64,000 nt of DNA from Vibrio ezurae NBRC 102218 (GCF_000467185.1 NZ_BATM01000009.1:1-64000); one strand, 5' to 3'; numbered from the stretch's first letter, positions 24,563 to 33,475 are shown. A program made the numbers and translations. Notes: a model not told the origin generated them from the letters alone.

Positions 24563-26083
24563 ATGTTCAACAACCTTAAGAGTGCATTATCTCGCCTCTC
24601 TTCTATTGGGAAAGCTTTGATGCTCCCAATATCAATACTTCCAGCCGCTGGTTTATTGCTAGCGTTTGGTGCCAAGTTTGATCTACCCCTTATGATGAGA
24701 GCAGGGGGAATTATATTTGATAATTTATCGTTATTATTTGCTGTAGGTGCTGCCGTTGGTTTAACAAAAGAATCTGGAATTGCAGCACTAGCCGCTATTG
24801 TTGCTATGTTGGTAATGAATGCAACAATGGGGACATTTTTGGGGATTACCCCGGAAATGGCTATTGCTGGTGGTAAATATGCGATGGTAATGGGGATTCC
24901 ATCTCTGCAAACGGGAGTATTCGGTGGCCTGATTGCGGGTGTTCTTGCGGCAGTAATGTATCAAAAGTTCTTCAATACTAAGCTACCAGATTTCCTTGGA
25001 TTTTTTGCTGGTAAGCGTTTTGTTCCTATCGTTACGGCTTTTGCTGCGTTCTTAATAGGTCTTGTTTTACCTCATATTTGGTCGTACATACAGTCGGGAA
25101 TTGACGCTCTTTCTCATATGGCTAATGGCGGTAATATGTATGTCTCTACTTTCATTTATGGCTTTATGGAGAGAGCATTGATTCCTGTTGGCCTCCATCA
25201 TATCTTCTATAGCCCTTATTGGTTCTCTTTTGGTGAATATACTTCTGCATCAGGTGCTATCGTAAATGGTGACCATACTATTTGGTTCAAGATGCTTGAG
25301 GACGGTGTTCGAAACTTCTCTACTGATGAGTATCAATCTGCTGGGAAGTTTCTATCTGGTAACTTTGCTATTTATATGTTCGCTTTTCCTGCTGCTTGTT
25401 TGGCAATGTATCACGAAGCCAATGATAAAAATAAGAAGATTGCAGCCGGTATTTTAGGATCAGCTGCTCTAACATCATTTGTAACAGGGATTACTGAACC
25501 GGTTGAATTTGCTTTCATTTTTGTGGCTCCGTTACTTTACGTATTTTCAGCGATTATGGCAGGTGTATCTTATGCGGTTACATATGCGTTAGAAGTGCAT
25601 ATTGGTAAGACGTTCTCAGCAGGAGTGATTGACTTTATTTCATTTGGAATATTGCCATCAATGGATGGGTTTAATACAAACTGGATTTATGTCATTGCTT
25701 GGGGAGCGGTGATGGCGACGATATACTATAGCGTTTTCCGTTTTGCCATTCGCAAATTTAACTTCAAAACTGTCGGTAGAGATGACAATGAAGTGCAAGC
25801 CGTTAATATTACAAACGAAGAATTAGCTCGAGAGCTCATTCCTTTAATTGGCGGAAAGTCAAATATCACCAATATTGGTGCATGCATTACAAGACTACGT
25901 TTAGAGTTGAAAGACTTAACAATTGTTGATGATGAGGCCATCAAATCTTTTGGAGCTATGGGTGTCATACGTGTCGGCTCGAATGGATTACAAATAATCC
26001 TTGGTTCAAAAGCTCAATTTGTTGCGGATATTATTTCCGAATCCAATGATACGAACTCTGCTCAAGCAGTTGTTTATTCATAA
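24563..26083 (+). CDS. PTS permease IICB, glucose / N-acetylglucosamine type
   Basis: 506 aa. The membrane IIC part (1-395) matches the PtsG/NagE/MalX group: GKALMLPISILPAAGLLLAFG, DFLGFFAGKRFVPIVTA, ERALIPVGLHHIFYSPYW and GITEPVEFAFIFVAPLLY. The C-terminal IIB domain has the phosphorylated Cys in GACITRLRLELKD. No IIA domain is fused, so a separate IIA such as Crr is needed. It should import and phosphorylate a hexose or amino sugar; the exact sugar is not visible. The ATG at 24563 has AAGGA nine bases upstream. An inverted pair of regulator boxes lies just before it, linking it to the adjacent two-component system. Confidence 0.87.
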   Translation: MFNNLKSALSRLSSIGKALMLPISILPAAGLLLAFGAKFDLPLMMRAGGIIFDNLSLLFAVGAAVGLTKESGIAALAAIVAMLVMNATMGTFLGITPEMAIAGGKYAMVMGIPSLQTGVFGGLIAGVLAAVMYQKFFNTKLPDFLGFFAGKRFVPIVTAFAAFLIGLVLPHIWSYIQSGIDALSHMANGGNMYVSTFIYGFMERALIPVGLHHIFYSPYWFSFGEYTSASGAIVNGDHTIWFKMLEDGVRNFSTDEYQSAGKFLSGNFAIYMFAFPAACLAMYHEANDKNKKIAAGILGSAALTSFVTGITEPVEFAFIFVAPLLYVFSAIMAGVSYAVTYALEVHIGKTFSAGVIDFISFGILPSMDGFNTNWIYVIAWGAVMATIYYSVFRFAIRKFNFKTVGRDDNEVQAVNITNEELARELIPLIGGKSNITNIGACITRLRLELKDLTIVDDEAIKSFGAMGVIRVGSNGLQIILGSKAQFVADIISESNDTNSAQAVVYS

Positions 26084-26383
26084 GTAAATGAGTTTGGCTA
26101 TAGCAAAGGCTATAGCCAAACTCGATATCTATTAGTAGACAATCTATCCAGTACGTTTTCCCGGTTTTTTCCCTCCTATCGACTGCTCTAATACTTGTAC
26201 TGACTTCATTTTTCAACCCTAAACCTTGATAGTGTTACTTGTAGTATTTAAATACATGACATGGTCGACAAATTGATGAAAAAGACAGGTGTTTGATAGC
26301 AAACCTGAATCTATGCAATTGCTTGAGTGTGATTATTGTTGCTAATGTGCGTTTCAGAATAAATCCCTACAAAAGAGACGGTC
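26084..26383. terminator. hairpin after the PTS gene and upstream region of the PL6 gene
   Basis: GAGTTTGGCTATAG and CTATAGCCAAACTC (26090-26123) pair perfectly around CAAAGG. It lies seven bases after the PTS stop codon. It has no T-run, so it may stabilise the mRNA end or terminate poorly. The remaining 250 bp is leader of the PL6 gene; I see no other gene. Confidence 0.55.
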
Positions 26384-27949
26384 ATGAAAAAGGCACCCAT
26401 TTTATTAATCGCAGGTTCTTTACTATTAGCTGGTTGTGCATCAAACCAAGGTAAAACCGAGCTAGTAACTAAACCCACTTTAGTGATGGTAGATCAAGGC
26501 GTTAGCATTGCTTCAATGCAACAAGTTCTTGAGCTTCGTGAAAGCATTGTGAATGCGAAAGACGGTGATGTGATTAGCATCAAAGCCGGTCATTACCGAG
26601 ATTTAGGCAGCGTAACCCTAACAGCCAATAATGTGACGATTAAACCTGAAGTTGCGGGAAGCGTTATTTTTAATGGTTCAACTCAGTTCATCATCAAAGG
26701 CGATAACAACTTAATTGAAAGCTTGGTCTTTACTGATGGCGGCGCGACATTGAGCACGGTAAGCCACGATGCAAACATCATGGGTGTATTCGGTATCTTT
26801 GGTAAAAATAACACGCTAAATAACTCGGTTATTTACAAGTTCAACGATTATGCTTATGTGCCAGATTCTAAGGGTAAGTACCCAAATATCCGTTGGGTAA
26901 CTGTGGGTGGTGAAAACAACAAGATCACTAACAATACTTTTGAAGGCAAGTACAAGCGTGGCGCAATGTTGGTTGTTCAAACCTCAGCGAAGCTTGAGAA
27001 AACGTTAATTGAAGGCAATATTTTTAAAGATTTAACCGCTTTAGATATTGAATTGATTGAAAATTCTAACCCTAAAATGGTGAGAACAAACCGTAATGAC
27101 CGTCAAGCTATCCGTGTGGGTGATAGCCATAATTCATTGTTTGATTCTCAAAGTGTGGTGAAGAATAACTACTTTGACAATATCAGTGGTTATGTTGGTA
27201 AAACCGGTTCTGGTGAAATTGAACTGATTTCGATTAAAGCCAGTGGCGTTACGTTTGATAGCAATACGATTCGCAACAGTACCTCGATGATTTCACTAAG
27301 ACACGGTCATAATAACGTTGTAACGAATAACGTTATTCTGCCAGATGGCACTGTAAACTCTGGTGGTATCCGAATTTATGATGAAAATCACCGTATCGAG
27401 AATAACTACATTGAAGGGACTTTAGGTAAGGGCACTTACCGTGGTGGTCTTGTTCTAAACACGGGCATCATTGATGTTGCTAATGGTGAAGTACTGAGCA
27501 AAGATTCAGTGGGCAAAACTCTGCAAAAGCAGTGGACACCAAAAGATGTTGTAGTGAAAAACAACACCTTAGTGAACAACACTCAGGGCATTTTTGGTAG
27601 TAACGCGATTCACCGCGTCAGCTTGACGGACAATACTCGTGCAGAGACTATTTTCCCTGCGGTAGATACGGTATTTGAAAACAACTTATCAATTGCTGTA
27701 GAGCCGGGCACAAACGCATTTAGACAGTTTGAAGGCGAGAAATTCAAGATGGTAGGTTCTAAATTCAAGAACAACATCTTCTACGGTCAAATTGAAGGAT
27801 TGGACCCTCTGCCAAAAGGTATCTCAACAGAAAAGCCAGCAATGGAGCGAGATGAGCAAGGCTTAGTGAAAGCGGTAGGCGGTGTTGGTGCATCTAACCT
27901 AACGGTATTGACTGAAGATATGGTGGGTTCTTCTATCGTATTTAAATAA
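26384..27949 (+). CDS. PL6-family polysaccharide lyase lipoprotein (alginate-lyase type)
   Basis: 521 aa. The signal peptide ends in a lipobox (LLLAGC, Cys18), so the enzyme is a lipoprotein. The body is a right-handed beta-helix with many N-N-x-[IF] turns, as in chondroitinase-B-like PL6 lyases. The catalytic pair of the family is visible: Lys285 in ISIKASGVTF and Arg306 in SLRHGHNNVV, with calcium-type acids in GEIE before them. PL6 enzymes cut alginate or, less often, dermatan sulfate. Alginate is the more likely substrate in a marine Vibrio. No other alginate gene is adjacent, but kdgR and a KDG-forming dehydratase are in the window. Confidence 0.85.
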   Translation: MKKAPILLIAGSLLLAGCASNQGKTELVTKPTLVMVDQGVSIASMQQVLELRESIVNAKDGDVISIKAGHYRDLGSVTLTANNVTIKPEVAGSVIFNGSTQFIIKGDNNLIESLVFTDGGATLSTVSHDANIMGVFGIFGKNNTLNNSVIYKFNDYAYVPDSKGKYPNIRWVTVGGENNKITNNTFEGKYKRGAMLVVQTSAKLEKTLIEGNIFKDLTALDIELIENSNPKMVRTNRNDRQAIRVGDSHNSLFDSQSVVKNNYFDNISGYVGKTGSGEIELISIKASGVTFDSNTIRNSTSMISLRHGHNNVVTNNVILPDGTVNSGGIRIYDENHRIENNYIEGTLGKGTYRGGLVLNTGIIDVANGEVLSKDSVGKTLQKQWTPKDVVVKNNTLVNNTQGIFGSNAIHRVSLTDNTRAETIFPAVDTVFENNLSIAVEPGTNAFRQFEGEKFKMVGSKFKNNIFYGQIEGLDPLPKGISTEKPAMERDEQGLVKAVGGVGASNLTVLTEDMVGSSIVFK

Positions 27950-28116
27950 TAGAGTTCTATAAACTCTTTATTGGTGGGGTTGGTCGTCATTGTGGCAGGT
28001 AAGCGCATAATGAAAGATCAGCCCCATTTTTTATGGGCGGGTGTTAATTTAATGCTTACTCCTCGAAGAAGACTCATGTTCTCGTGGAGACCTTCCAGTT
28101 TTCCCTGTTTCTCTTT

Positions 28117-28956
28117 TTAATCAATCACTGAGGGTGGTAAGGGGATAGCCCTAACTCTTTTCCGCTTCGCATTTTTACTTATTATGAATATAGCCATAAA
28201 TGTCGCGATATAAACGATCAACTGCATTAGGCTAGGTTTTTCGGTATAGCCTACCATTACGCGCATGATCAGTGCCAACCAATTACTGTGGTGATCAAAG
28301 TAGGGAGTTGTGTTCCAAAGTTGTGGAATGATGGGGGGTAAAAGGCCGATGCTTGATAGTTTTATCACCGCTTGTCCAGCCATTCCTGCACTTAATAGCG
28401 CCATCAATGTAGGAAAAACACTCAGTGTAATATTGACTTCGATAAGGATTAAGCCGGCGTATGCCACCGCGCCTACCACTATGGTTTGTAGAACACCGAT
28501 CAGACTGCCTATGATGATAGAAGAGTGGGTAATATCAGATTGATGAACTAAGTTCAGGAGAAAGAATGCGACGTTGAATCCGTCACGCACTACTATGAAC
28601 ACAGCGATGAGCAATAAGATAAATAGAGGAAGGGCGCACTTCCATGTTTTTATATTCGCCTCGCTATTGTCTTTGGTAAACGGTTTTGATTGTATAAAAA
28701 TAGTTGTTGTAGCAATAAGATAGCTCAACAAAATAAGAAAGGCAGCTTGAGTGAGTTTCGCTTTAAATGCCGTTGCGAGCCAGGCATTAGTCAGGGCGAC
28801 AATAGCCAATACGACAGCCGTGACAATACCCATTATACAGCCATAAAATAGCCATTTTTTCGCATCTAAAATGCCCTTAGTGCTGATCAAAAGTAGAGCG
28901 ATAATGAGTGCGATATCAACCCCTTCTTTGGATATAATCGCGATACTAGCAAACAT
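28117..28956 (-). CDS. FTR1-like membrane permease with altered motifs
   Basis: About 279 aa with seven hydrophobic segments. The arrangement matches FTR1/EfeU iron permeases, but the two REGLE motifs read SKEGVDIAL (start) and VVRDGFNVAF (middle), so a key Glu is replaced in each (by Asp and by Asn). The transported substrate may therefore not be iron, or the protein may not transport. The start at 28956 has AAGGA upstream; a longer frame adds 11 residues without support. It stands alone, convergent with the PL6 lyase. Confidence 0.6.
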   Translation of the reverse strand: MFASIAIISKEGVDIALIIALLLISTKGILDAKKWLFYGCIMGIVTAVVLAIVALTNAWLATAFKAKLTQAAFLILLSYLIATTTIFIQSKPFTKDNSEANIKTWKCALPLFILLLIAVFIVVRDGFNVAFFLLNLVHQSDITHSSIIIGSLIGVLQTIVVGAVAYAGLILIEVNITLSVFPTLMALLSAGMAGQAVIKLSSIGLLPPIIPQLWNTTPYFDHHSNWLALIMRVMVGYTEKPSLMQLIVYIATFMAIFIISKNAKRKRVRAIPLPPSVID

Positions 28957-29099
28957 AAAAATCCTTGATAATACTAACCGAAGTTCCATTTTCAGTTTGC
29001 ATTGTCACTACTATGGGCGTCTTGTTACAGATAGATAAAGTAGAACTTAGTTGTCATATTTGAGGGGGAGGGCTGGTGGGTTCTTAAACCACTGTTTTT

Positions 29100-29145
29100 G
29101 CACTGAACTGTAACGAACAAACTTGTAACGAACAAAATTCAGTGC
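29100..29145. repeat. direct repeats inside an inverted repeat
   Basis: TGTAACGAACAAA occurs twice, at 29109 and 29124, with 15-bp spacing. The pair is enclosed by an eight-base inverted repeat, GCACTGAA and TTCAGTGC. It lies between the tadG-like gene (its 3' side) and the FTR1-like gene (its 5' side). Confidence 0.5.
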
Positions 29146-29194
29146 ATTGCGCTTAATCTCGCTTTTAATCAGCCCTTGCGTTGTTTGTGTATTG

Positions 29195-30592
29195 TTACAA
29201 GGTAAGCCTGATAATGACGTCTAGCATCTTGTCAAAACAGGGCCCTAAGTCGTCTTCGTTTTGTGCAAAGCAGTATAAGCCTTGTTTTTGATCCGCTTGA
29301 AACTCGCCAGCGGTCGCTGCTCTACTTTGCATACTTGGGTCATTTGCCATCCGATATAACATATCTTCTCCCGTGCCGTGCCCCATGTCATCCAATAGAG
29401 CATCACCCAACCCAAGAGTAAATACGTATACGCCGTCTTCTCTGGCTTGGTAGGCCATTTTTTCTGGAAGATCTCGAGAAATACTCCGTATTACATTCTT
29501 AAAGTCGGTTTTATCGCCTGAACCACCAGAGTAGGAATAAGTGGTATTGCCCGCTCTAGGACCTCCGAGTAATGAAAACCCATGATAGCTGTCGTTATTA
29601 GAGATGCTGACGTATTTGTAGATTTCACTGCCTTGACTGTCATTATTTGAACTGACCGTGTTGCCATTTTGTAATACATAGGACATTCGATCGCGCATTT
29701 TAGTTGGGTCCCATAGCCCCCTAGCTTCACTGTCGGTGGTGGATATCGAGGCAAGATAAGTGTTGTTGTTATCGACAACAAAGTTAGAGGTGAAGGTATT
29801 TGGTGCGCCATCGGTAAACACGACAATGACTTTCAAATTAGCGGATAAGCTATCGTTAGTGTCAAACTCGGCATAGCCTTGATAGAAGCCCTCAGCAGTA
29901 TTAGTGTAGTGGTTGCTACCTCCCGTCCTGTAGGTCATCGTATCAATCTTTTGTTCTACATCGCTGCTACTATAGCTGCGCTGAACTAAGTTAAAAGGCA
30001 CAACTGCATTTGCACCATAACCGTATTGGGTCACCGCGACTCGATCAAACTCGGGATTAAAGTTACTTAAAAAGTCTTTAGATCGTTGCTGAACCACATC
30101 GAACACATCTCTTAATGAACCGGAGTTATCAATCACCAGTGATATATCTACAGGGCGACGAATGGTTTCTGCCTCAACGCCTATTGCCCAAGTATCAAAG
30201 CCTAAAAGCCGGATAAAAGAGGTCGGCATATTAGCGTTTGCGGTAAGAGAGATAGAGATATTCCCTTCGCTATCATAGTTAAATACCGGAGTGGATAACG
30301 ACGGATGACTACTTTGAAGTGCTTGAGAAATATTAACGTTGAAATACTTCTGTGCGGCGGCGGTAGCATTAGCTTCGCGTAAGGTTTGACTGCTGCCTGA
30401 CGAGACGGCTCTTGCAGCCGCAATGCCTGCGGCGTCAATGGCGGCGAACAATTTTGCCTGCATGCTATAGGCTCGGCCGGAATCAATGGCTAATCCTGCC
30501 ATGATCAACAGAAAGGGTAAGGCGACAACCGTCAGTAATACTGCTAATCCATATTGACGTTTTGAATGTTGTGTAGTTCGAGTCTTATCCAT
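29195..30592 (-). CDS. TadG-like pilus-assembly protein with von Willebrand A domain
   Basis: 465 aa. The N-terminal segment QYGLAVLLTVVALPFLLIMAG, followed by LAIDSGRAYSMQAKLFAAID, is the TadE/TadG-type membrane anchor. A von Willebrand A domain follows, with the metal site DNSGS near residue 155 and FTDGAPNTF near 260. TadG proteins are minor components of the Tad (Flp) tight-adherence secretion system. It is the last of three co-directional genes that resemble TadE, TadF and TadG. AAGGAG precedes the ATG. Confidence 0.8.
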   Translation of the reverse strand: MDKTRTTQHSKRQYGLAVLLTVVALPFLLIMAGLAIDSGRAYSMQAKLFAAIDAAGIAAARAVSSGSSQTLREANATAAAQKYFNVNISQALQSSHPSLSTPVFNYDSEGNISISLTANANMPTSFIRLLGFDTWAIGVEAETIRRPVDISLVIDNSGSLRDVFDVVQQRSKDFLSNFNPEFDRVAVTQYGYGANAVVPFNLVQRSYSSSDVEQKIDTMTYRTGGSNHYTNTAEGFYQGYAEFDTNDSLSANLKVIVVFTDGAPNTFTSNFVVDNNNTYLASISTTDSEARGLWDPTKMRDRMSYVLQNGNTVSSNNDSQGSEIYKYVSISNNDSYHGFSLLGGPRAGNTTYSYSGGSGDKTDFKNVIRSISRDLPEKMAYQAREDGVYVFTLGLGDALLDDMGHGTGEDMLYRMANDPSMQSRAATAGEFQADQKQGLYCFAQNEDDLGPCFDKMLDVIIRLTL

Positions 30593-30601
30593 AACGACTC
30601 C

Positions 30602-31186
30602 TTAAAGGTAGGTAATTTCTTTGATGGTAAAGTCACTATCAAAGATCAGTGTCGAAATCGGAGAATAGCGGTACATGACCTCGACAACGTAAACAGACTC
30701 ACCACTGTCTAGCTGTAAGGGAAAATCCGTGAGTACTGGATCTGAATCCATATTGCATATCCCGTTATCGTCCCCCGTCCATTCTGAACAGCCACTCCAT
30801 GTGGAACTGCTGGCGGTATAGCCAAAGTCACCCCAGCGATATTGCTGACTTAATACCGGATCTATTGGGTTACCCCCGTCATCCTCTCTTCCGACCACTA
30901 GGTTAATGTAAATAATGCCATCTTGATTTAAATCTAAGGGATCGGATGTGGAGGCAATGGTGTCCATGACTTGTTCAGGTGTTTGAGAGCTGTTGCGAGA
31001 GATGAGGTTTGCTCCCTCACGGCTGATACTGATGATGATGTTGTTCGCTTGTATGACTTGGGTCAATTCGAAAATCCCCATCATAATAATGAGTAGGATA
31101 GGCACGATGAAGGTCATCTCTACCGATGCAAGCCCGGCTGTTTTTGTTCGAGAATAGACGTTATCCAATTGAATCCTCTTCATCAA
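30602..31186 (-). CDS. TadF-like minor pilin
   Basis: 194 aa. It has one N-terminal membrane segment preceded by a Glu, SVEMTFIVPILLIIMMGIFE, in the TadE/TadF style, then a soluble domain of about 150 residues. Its start overlaps the previous gene by four bases and it ends 9 bases before the tadG-like gene, so the three are one operon. Minor pseudopilins of this kind are processed by a dedicated peptidase that is not in this window. Confidence 0.75.
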   Translation of the reverse strand: MMKRIQLDNVYSRTKTAGLASVEMTFIVPILLIIMMGIFELTQVIQANNIIISISREGANLISRNSSQTPEQVMDTIASTSDPLDLNQDGIIYINLVVGREDDGGNPIDPVLSQQYRWGDFGYTASSSTWSGCSEWTGDDNGICNMDSDPVLTDFPLQLDSGESVYVVEVMYRYSPISTLIFDSDFTIKEITYL

Positions 31187-31668
31187 AATGCCTCATTCTT
31201 CATTGCTGTTTTAACCACAAACTTGTATTTACCATCACTTAGCAAGGGATAAATAATAGGGCTGAAGGTAGGCCATTCGCAGGCAATTTCTAGAACAATG
31301 GCCTCGCCTGAAGCGCCAAACGTTCCATCATTAATGTAGCTGCCGTTGGAGCTGACTTTTATACCGTTATTGGTCACAACCTTAGACATAAGGCCGTTAG
31401 AGGAGAGGTCAATTTTTTGTAAAATGGCTTTGCCACGTTCTTGATTGCCGTCTTCGTCTTCGTCGGGGTCTAAATCAGTACGACCCGTTATTGCATATCT
31501 AGCCCCTTCGCGCACGGCGTGTTGCATAGTGAGTTTTACGTATCCATAGAGGGCAAAGTCGACAATAGTAAACAGTAAGGCAAACAGAAGGGTAGCAACG
31601 ATAGAGAACTCTATAAGCGCTATACCAGATTGTTTAAGGTGTGTTTTTACTCCTTGAGAAAGGGACAC
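31183..31668 (-). CDS. TadE-like minor pilin
   Basis: About 161 aa. The N-terminus has QSGIALIEFSIVATLLFALL, the typical TadE anchor with a Glu at the start of the hydrophobic stretch, then REGARYAITGR, a signature of the family. I prefer the GTG at 31668, which has GGAGA upstream; another GTG nine codons earlier is possible. It leads the three-gene TadE/F/G set. Confidence 0.75.
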   Translation of the reverse strand: MSLSQGVKTHLKQSGIALIEFSIVATLLFALLFTIVDFALYGYVKLTMQHAVREGARYAITGRTDLDPDEDEDGNQERGKAILQKIDLSSNGLMSKVVTNNGIKVSSNGSYINDGTFGASGEAIVLEIACEWPTFSPIIYPLLSDGKYKFVVKTAMKNEAF

Positions 31669-32194
31669 GATTGATTCTCCATGATGTGCTCCCACTATTA
31701 TTAAAGGTTACTCGCTGTGAGAGGCAATTTTCTGTTTCCACTGCTTTCTTCTTACCTGACTTCTGTACAAAAAGGATTAAATGTCGAGATTCGTTTAAGT
31801 CTTAGCATTATTTCTATTAACAATATCCCCTAAATGAGACCGATGACCTTAATGGTGTACAAAAAACACTCAATATAATGAATAGTTCAACCAGAATACT
31901 TATTCAAGTATGAAAAAAGTCGTAGGTTTAACCTTGCTGTTGGTCGTTTTTTATTTCCTTTGCCATTACAAATGCTTACAAATAATGAAGATTTTATGAC
32001 AAAGGAATATTATTTTGCGCTACTTCCATATGAGCCTATATTGGACTGCCACTCAGGGCCGTTCATTCCTCGAGTTTTAGCGCAACAGAATCTGATATGA
32101 CTCACTGAATGACCATTTTATGCGTGTGGTTTCATGGTGGTGACGGTATGGTATTAAGAGTGAATAGAGTCTATTTCGGATAGGGAGTGGTACG
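31669..32194. other. intergenic region upstream of the Tad-like operon
   Basis: About 500 bp that should hold the promoter of the TadE/F/G set and that of the small membrane protein. A 29-codon frame starting at 31911 is hydrophobic but has no ribosome site. Otherwise I see nothing. Confidence 0.4.
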
Positions 32195-32350
32195 ATGAAA
32201 TTGGCAAAGCGTTTTATGACAGGTAAAAATGCAAATATCACAGAAGAGCAGCGTAAGGAAAGCGCAAGGACGCTACCTAGGTTTCTATTGTTCTTGGGTG
32301 CTTTGGTTGGGTGGTGTTCGATGGTGGTGTATTTAACACTTAGTGTGTGA
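32195..32350 (+). CDS. 51-aa small membrane protein
   Basis: A short frame of 51 codons, beginning MKLAKRFMTGKNANITEEQR. The basic first half is followed by one membrane helix (FLLFLGALVGWCSMVVYLTL). GGGAG precedes the ATG by eight bases and a strong terminator follows 15 bases after the stop, which supports a real transcription unit. I do not recognise a family. Confidence 0.6.
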   Translation: MKLAKRFMTGKNANITEEQRKESARTLPRFLLFLGALVGWCSMVVYLTLSV

Positions 32351-32364
32351 GTATCATCAATAGA

Positions 32365-32391
32365 CTAAAAAGAGGCACCGCCTCTTTTTAG
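32365..32391. terminator. rho-independent terminator
   Basis: CTAAAAAGAGGC and GCCTCTTTTTAG pair around ACC, with T-runs in both directions. Confidence 0.85.
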
Positions 32392-32527
32392 TACTGTCAC
32401 TTTCTTCAAACGTCTATTTCAATGCACTTTCTGGCGCAACTTGTTGAAATAGCTTCTCTTATATTCTTTCGATGTTACGTTCACTCGTTTTATTCTGACG
32501 ATTATGTAATGTTAATTTTAGCCTTCT

Positions 32528-32543
32528 AGACGTTTACATGTTC
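32528..32543 (+). promoter_or_regulatory. probable MetJ operator upstream of metR
   Basis: AGACGTTT is one base from the met box AGACGTCT and is followed by ACATGTTC, a weaker box. It lies about 45 bp before metR. Confidence 0.55.
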
Positions 32544-32587
32544 AAATCAGCCCTGTATGTTAGTAGCGTTAAAGATCACTAGGACAG

Positions 32588-33475
32588 ATGATGTTAGAGC
32601 TAAAGCATTTAAGGACGATTCAAGGGCTAGCCAAGTTTGGCTCTATTGCCGCTTGTGCGGAAAATTTACATATCACTCAATCTGCTATTTCTCATCAACT
32701 TAAAGAGCTTGAAGTACGTATTGGTGCACAGCTGTTCTATCGTAAAACCAAGCCCATAAAGTTTACCTCTCAAGGGCAAGTGGTGATTGCATTAGCCGAT
32801 AATGTGCTCCCTCAAATCGCAGCGGCAGAAAAGCAACTAACACATTCAGACTTAAATTCTCGTTTTACACTCGCGATAGATTGTCATAGTTGTTTTCAAT
32901 GGTTATTGCCGACAATTAAACAGTTTCAAAACACTTTTTCTTGCTTGGATGTGGATCTTGAGTCTGGTTTTCATCAGCACCCATTAGAGCGATTATTAGC
33001 CGGAGAAATCGATGTCATGATCACCTCGGATGTCGAGTCTAGAGGAGATTTATATTTTATCCCATTGTTTGGTTATGAGTTGCAGTTGGTGATGAGCAAT
33101 GATCACCCGTTAGTGAGCAAAAAAAGCATTCAAGCGAGCGATCTGGCCGCACATGCTCTTTTAACTTATCCGGTGGATAAGCGCCGTATGGACGTTTATA
33201 ACTTATTTTTAAAGCCCAGTGGTTGTGAGCCATTAAAATGGAAAACCGTGGACAACACATCCACCTTATTGCAAATGGTATCAGGAAGCTTTGGGGTTGC
33301 AGCCCTACCTGAATGGGCGGTTCGCACTTTTGAAAACCAAGATTTGATCGCAACCCGTCCTTTAGGTGATGGAATTCGTCGCCATCTTTATGCCTGCGTA
33401 CGTGTTGCGGATAAAGAGAATGACTACATACAAGCCTTTGTAGATATGACAAGGGAAATGAATGCCAGTCATTAG
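32588..33475 (+). CDS. metR: MetR, LysR-family activator of methionine genes
   Basis: 295 aa. The N-terminal helix-turn-helix has ELKHLRTIQGLAKFGSIAAC and HITQSAISHQLKELE, as in E. coli MetR. The effector domain continues the match with DCHSCFQWLLPT, VDNTSTLLQMVSGSFGVAAL and RRHLYACVR. MetR activates metE and metH with homocysteine as coactivator. In enterics metR is divergent from metE, but here the two are about 20 kb apart. A MetJ-like box is upstream of this gene, so it is probably repressed by methionine through MetJ. Confidence 0.92.
   Translation: MMLELKHLRTIQGLAKFGSIAACAENLHITQSAISHQLKELEVRIGAQLFYRKTKPIKFTSQGQVVIALADNVLPQIAAAEKQLTHSDLNSRFTLAIDCHSCFQWLLPTIKQFQNTFSCLDVDLESGFHQHPLERLLAGEIDVMITSDVESRGDLYFIPLFGYELQLVMSNDHPLVSKKSIQASDLAAHALLTYPVDKRRMDVYNLFLKPSGCEPLKWKTVDNTSTLLQMVSGSFGVAALPEWAVRTFENQDLIATRPLGDGIRRHLYACVRVADKENDYIQAFVDMTREMNASH

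Noticed and set aside
31965..31985. Two TTACAAA heptamers like the boxes at 20824
   Set aside because: The spacing is 10 bp, not 11, and the Tad-like genes have no link to the sugar module.
31911..32000. 29-codon hydrophobic frame (MKKVVGLTLLLVV)
   Set aside because: It looks like a signal peptide but has no ribosome site and is too short to support.
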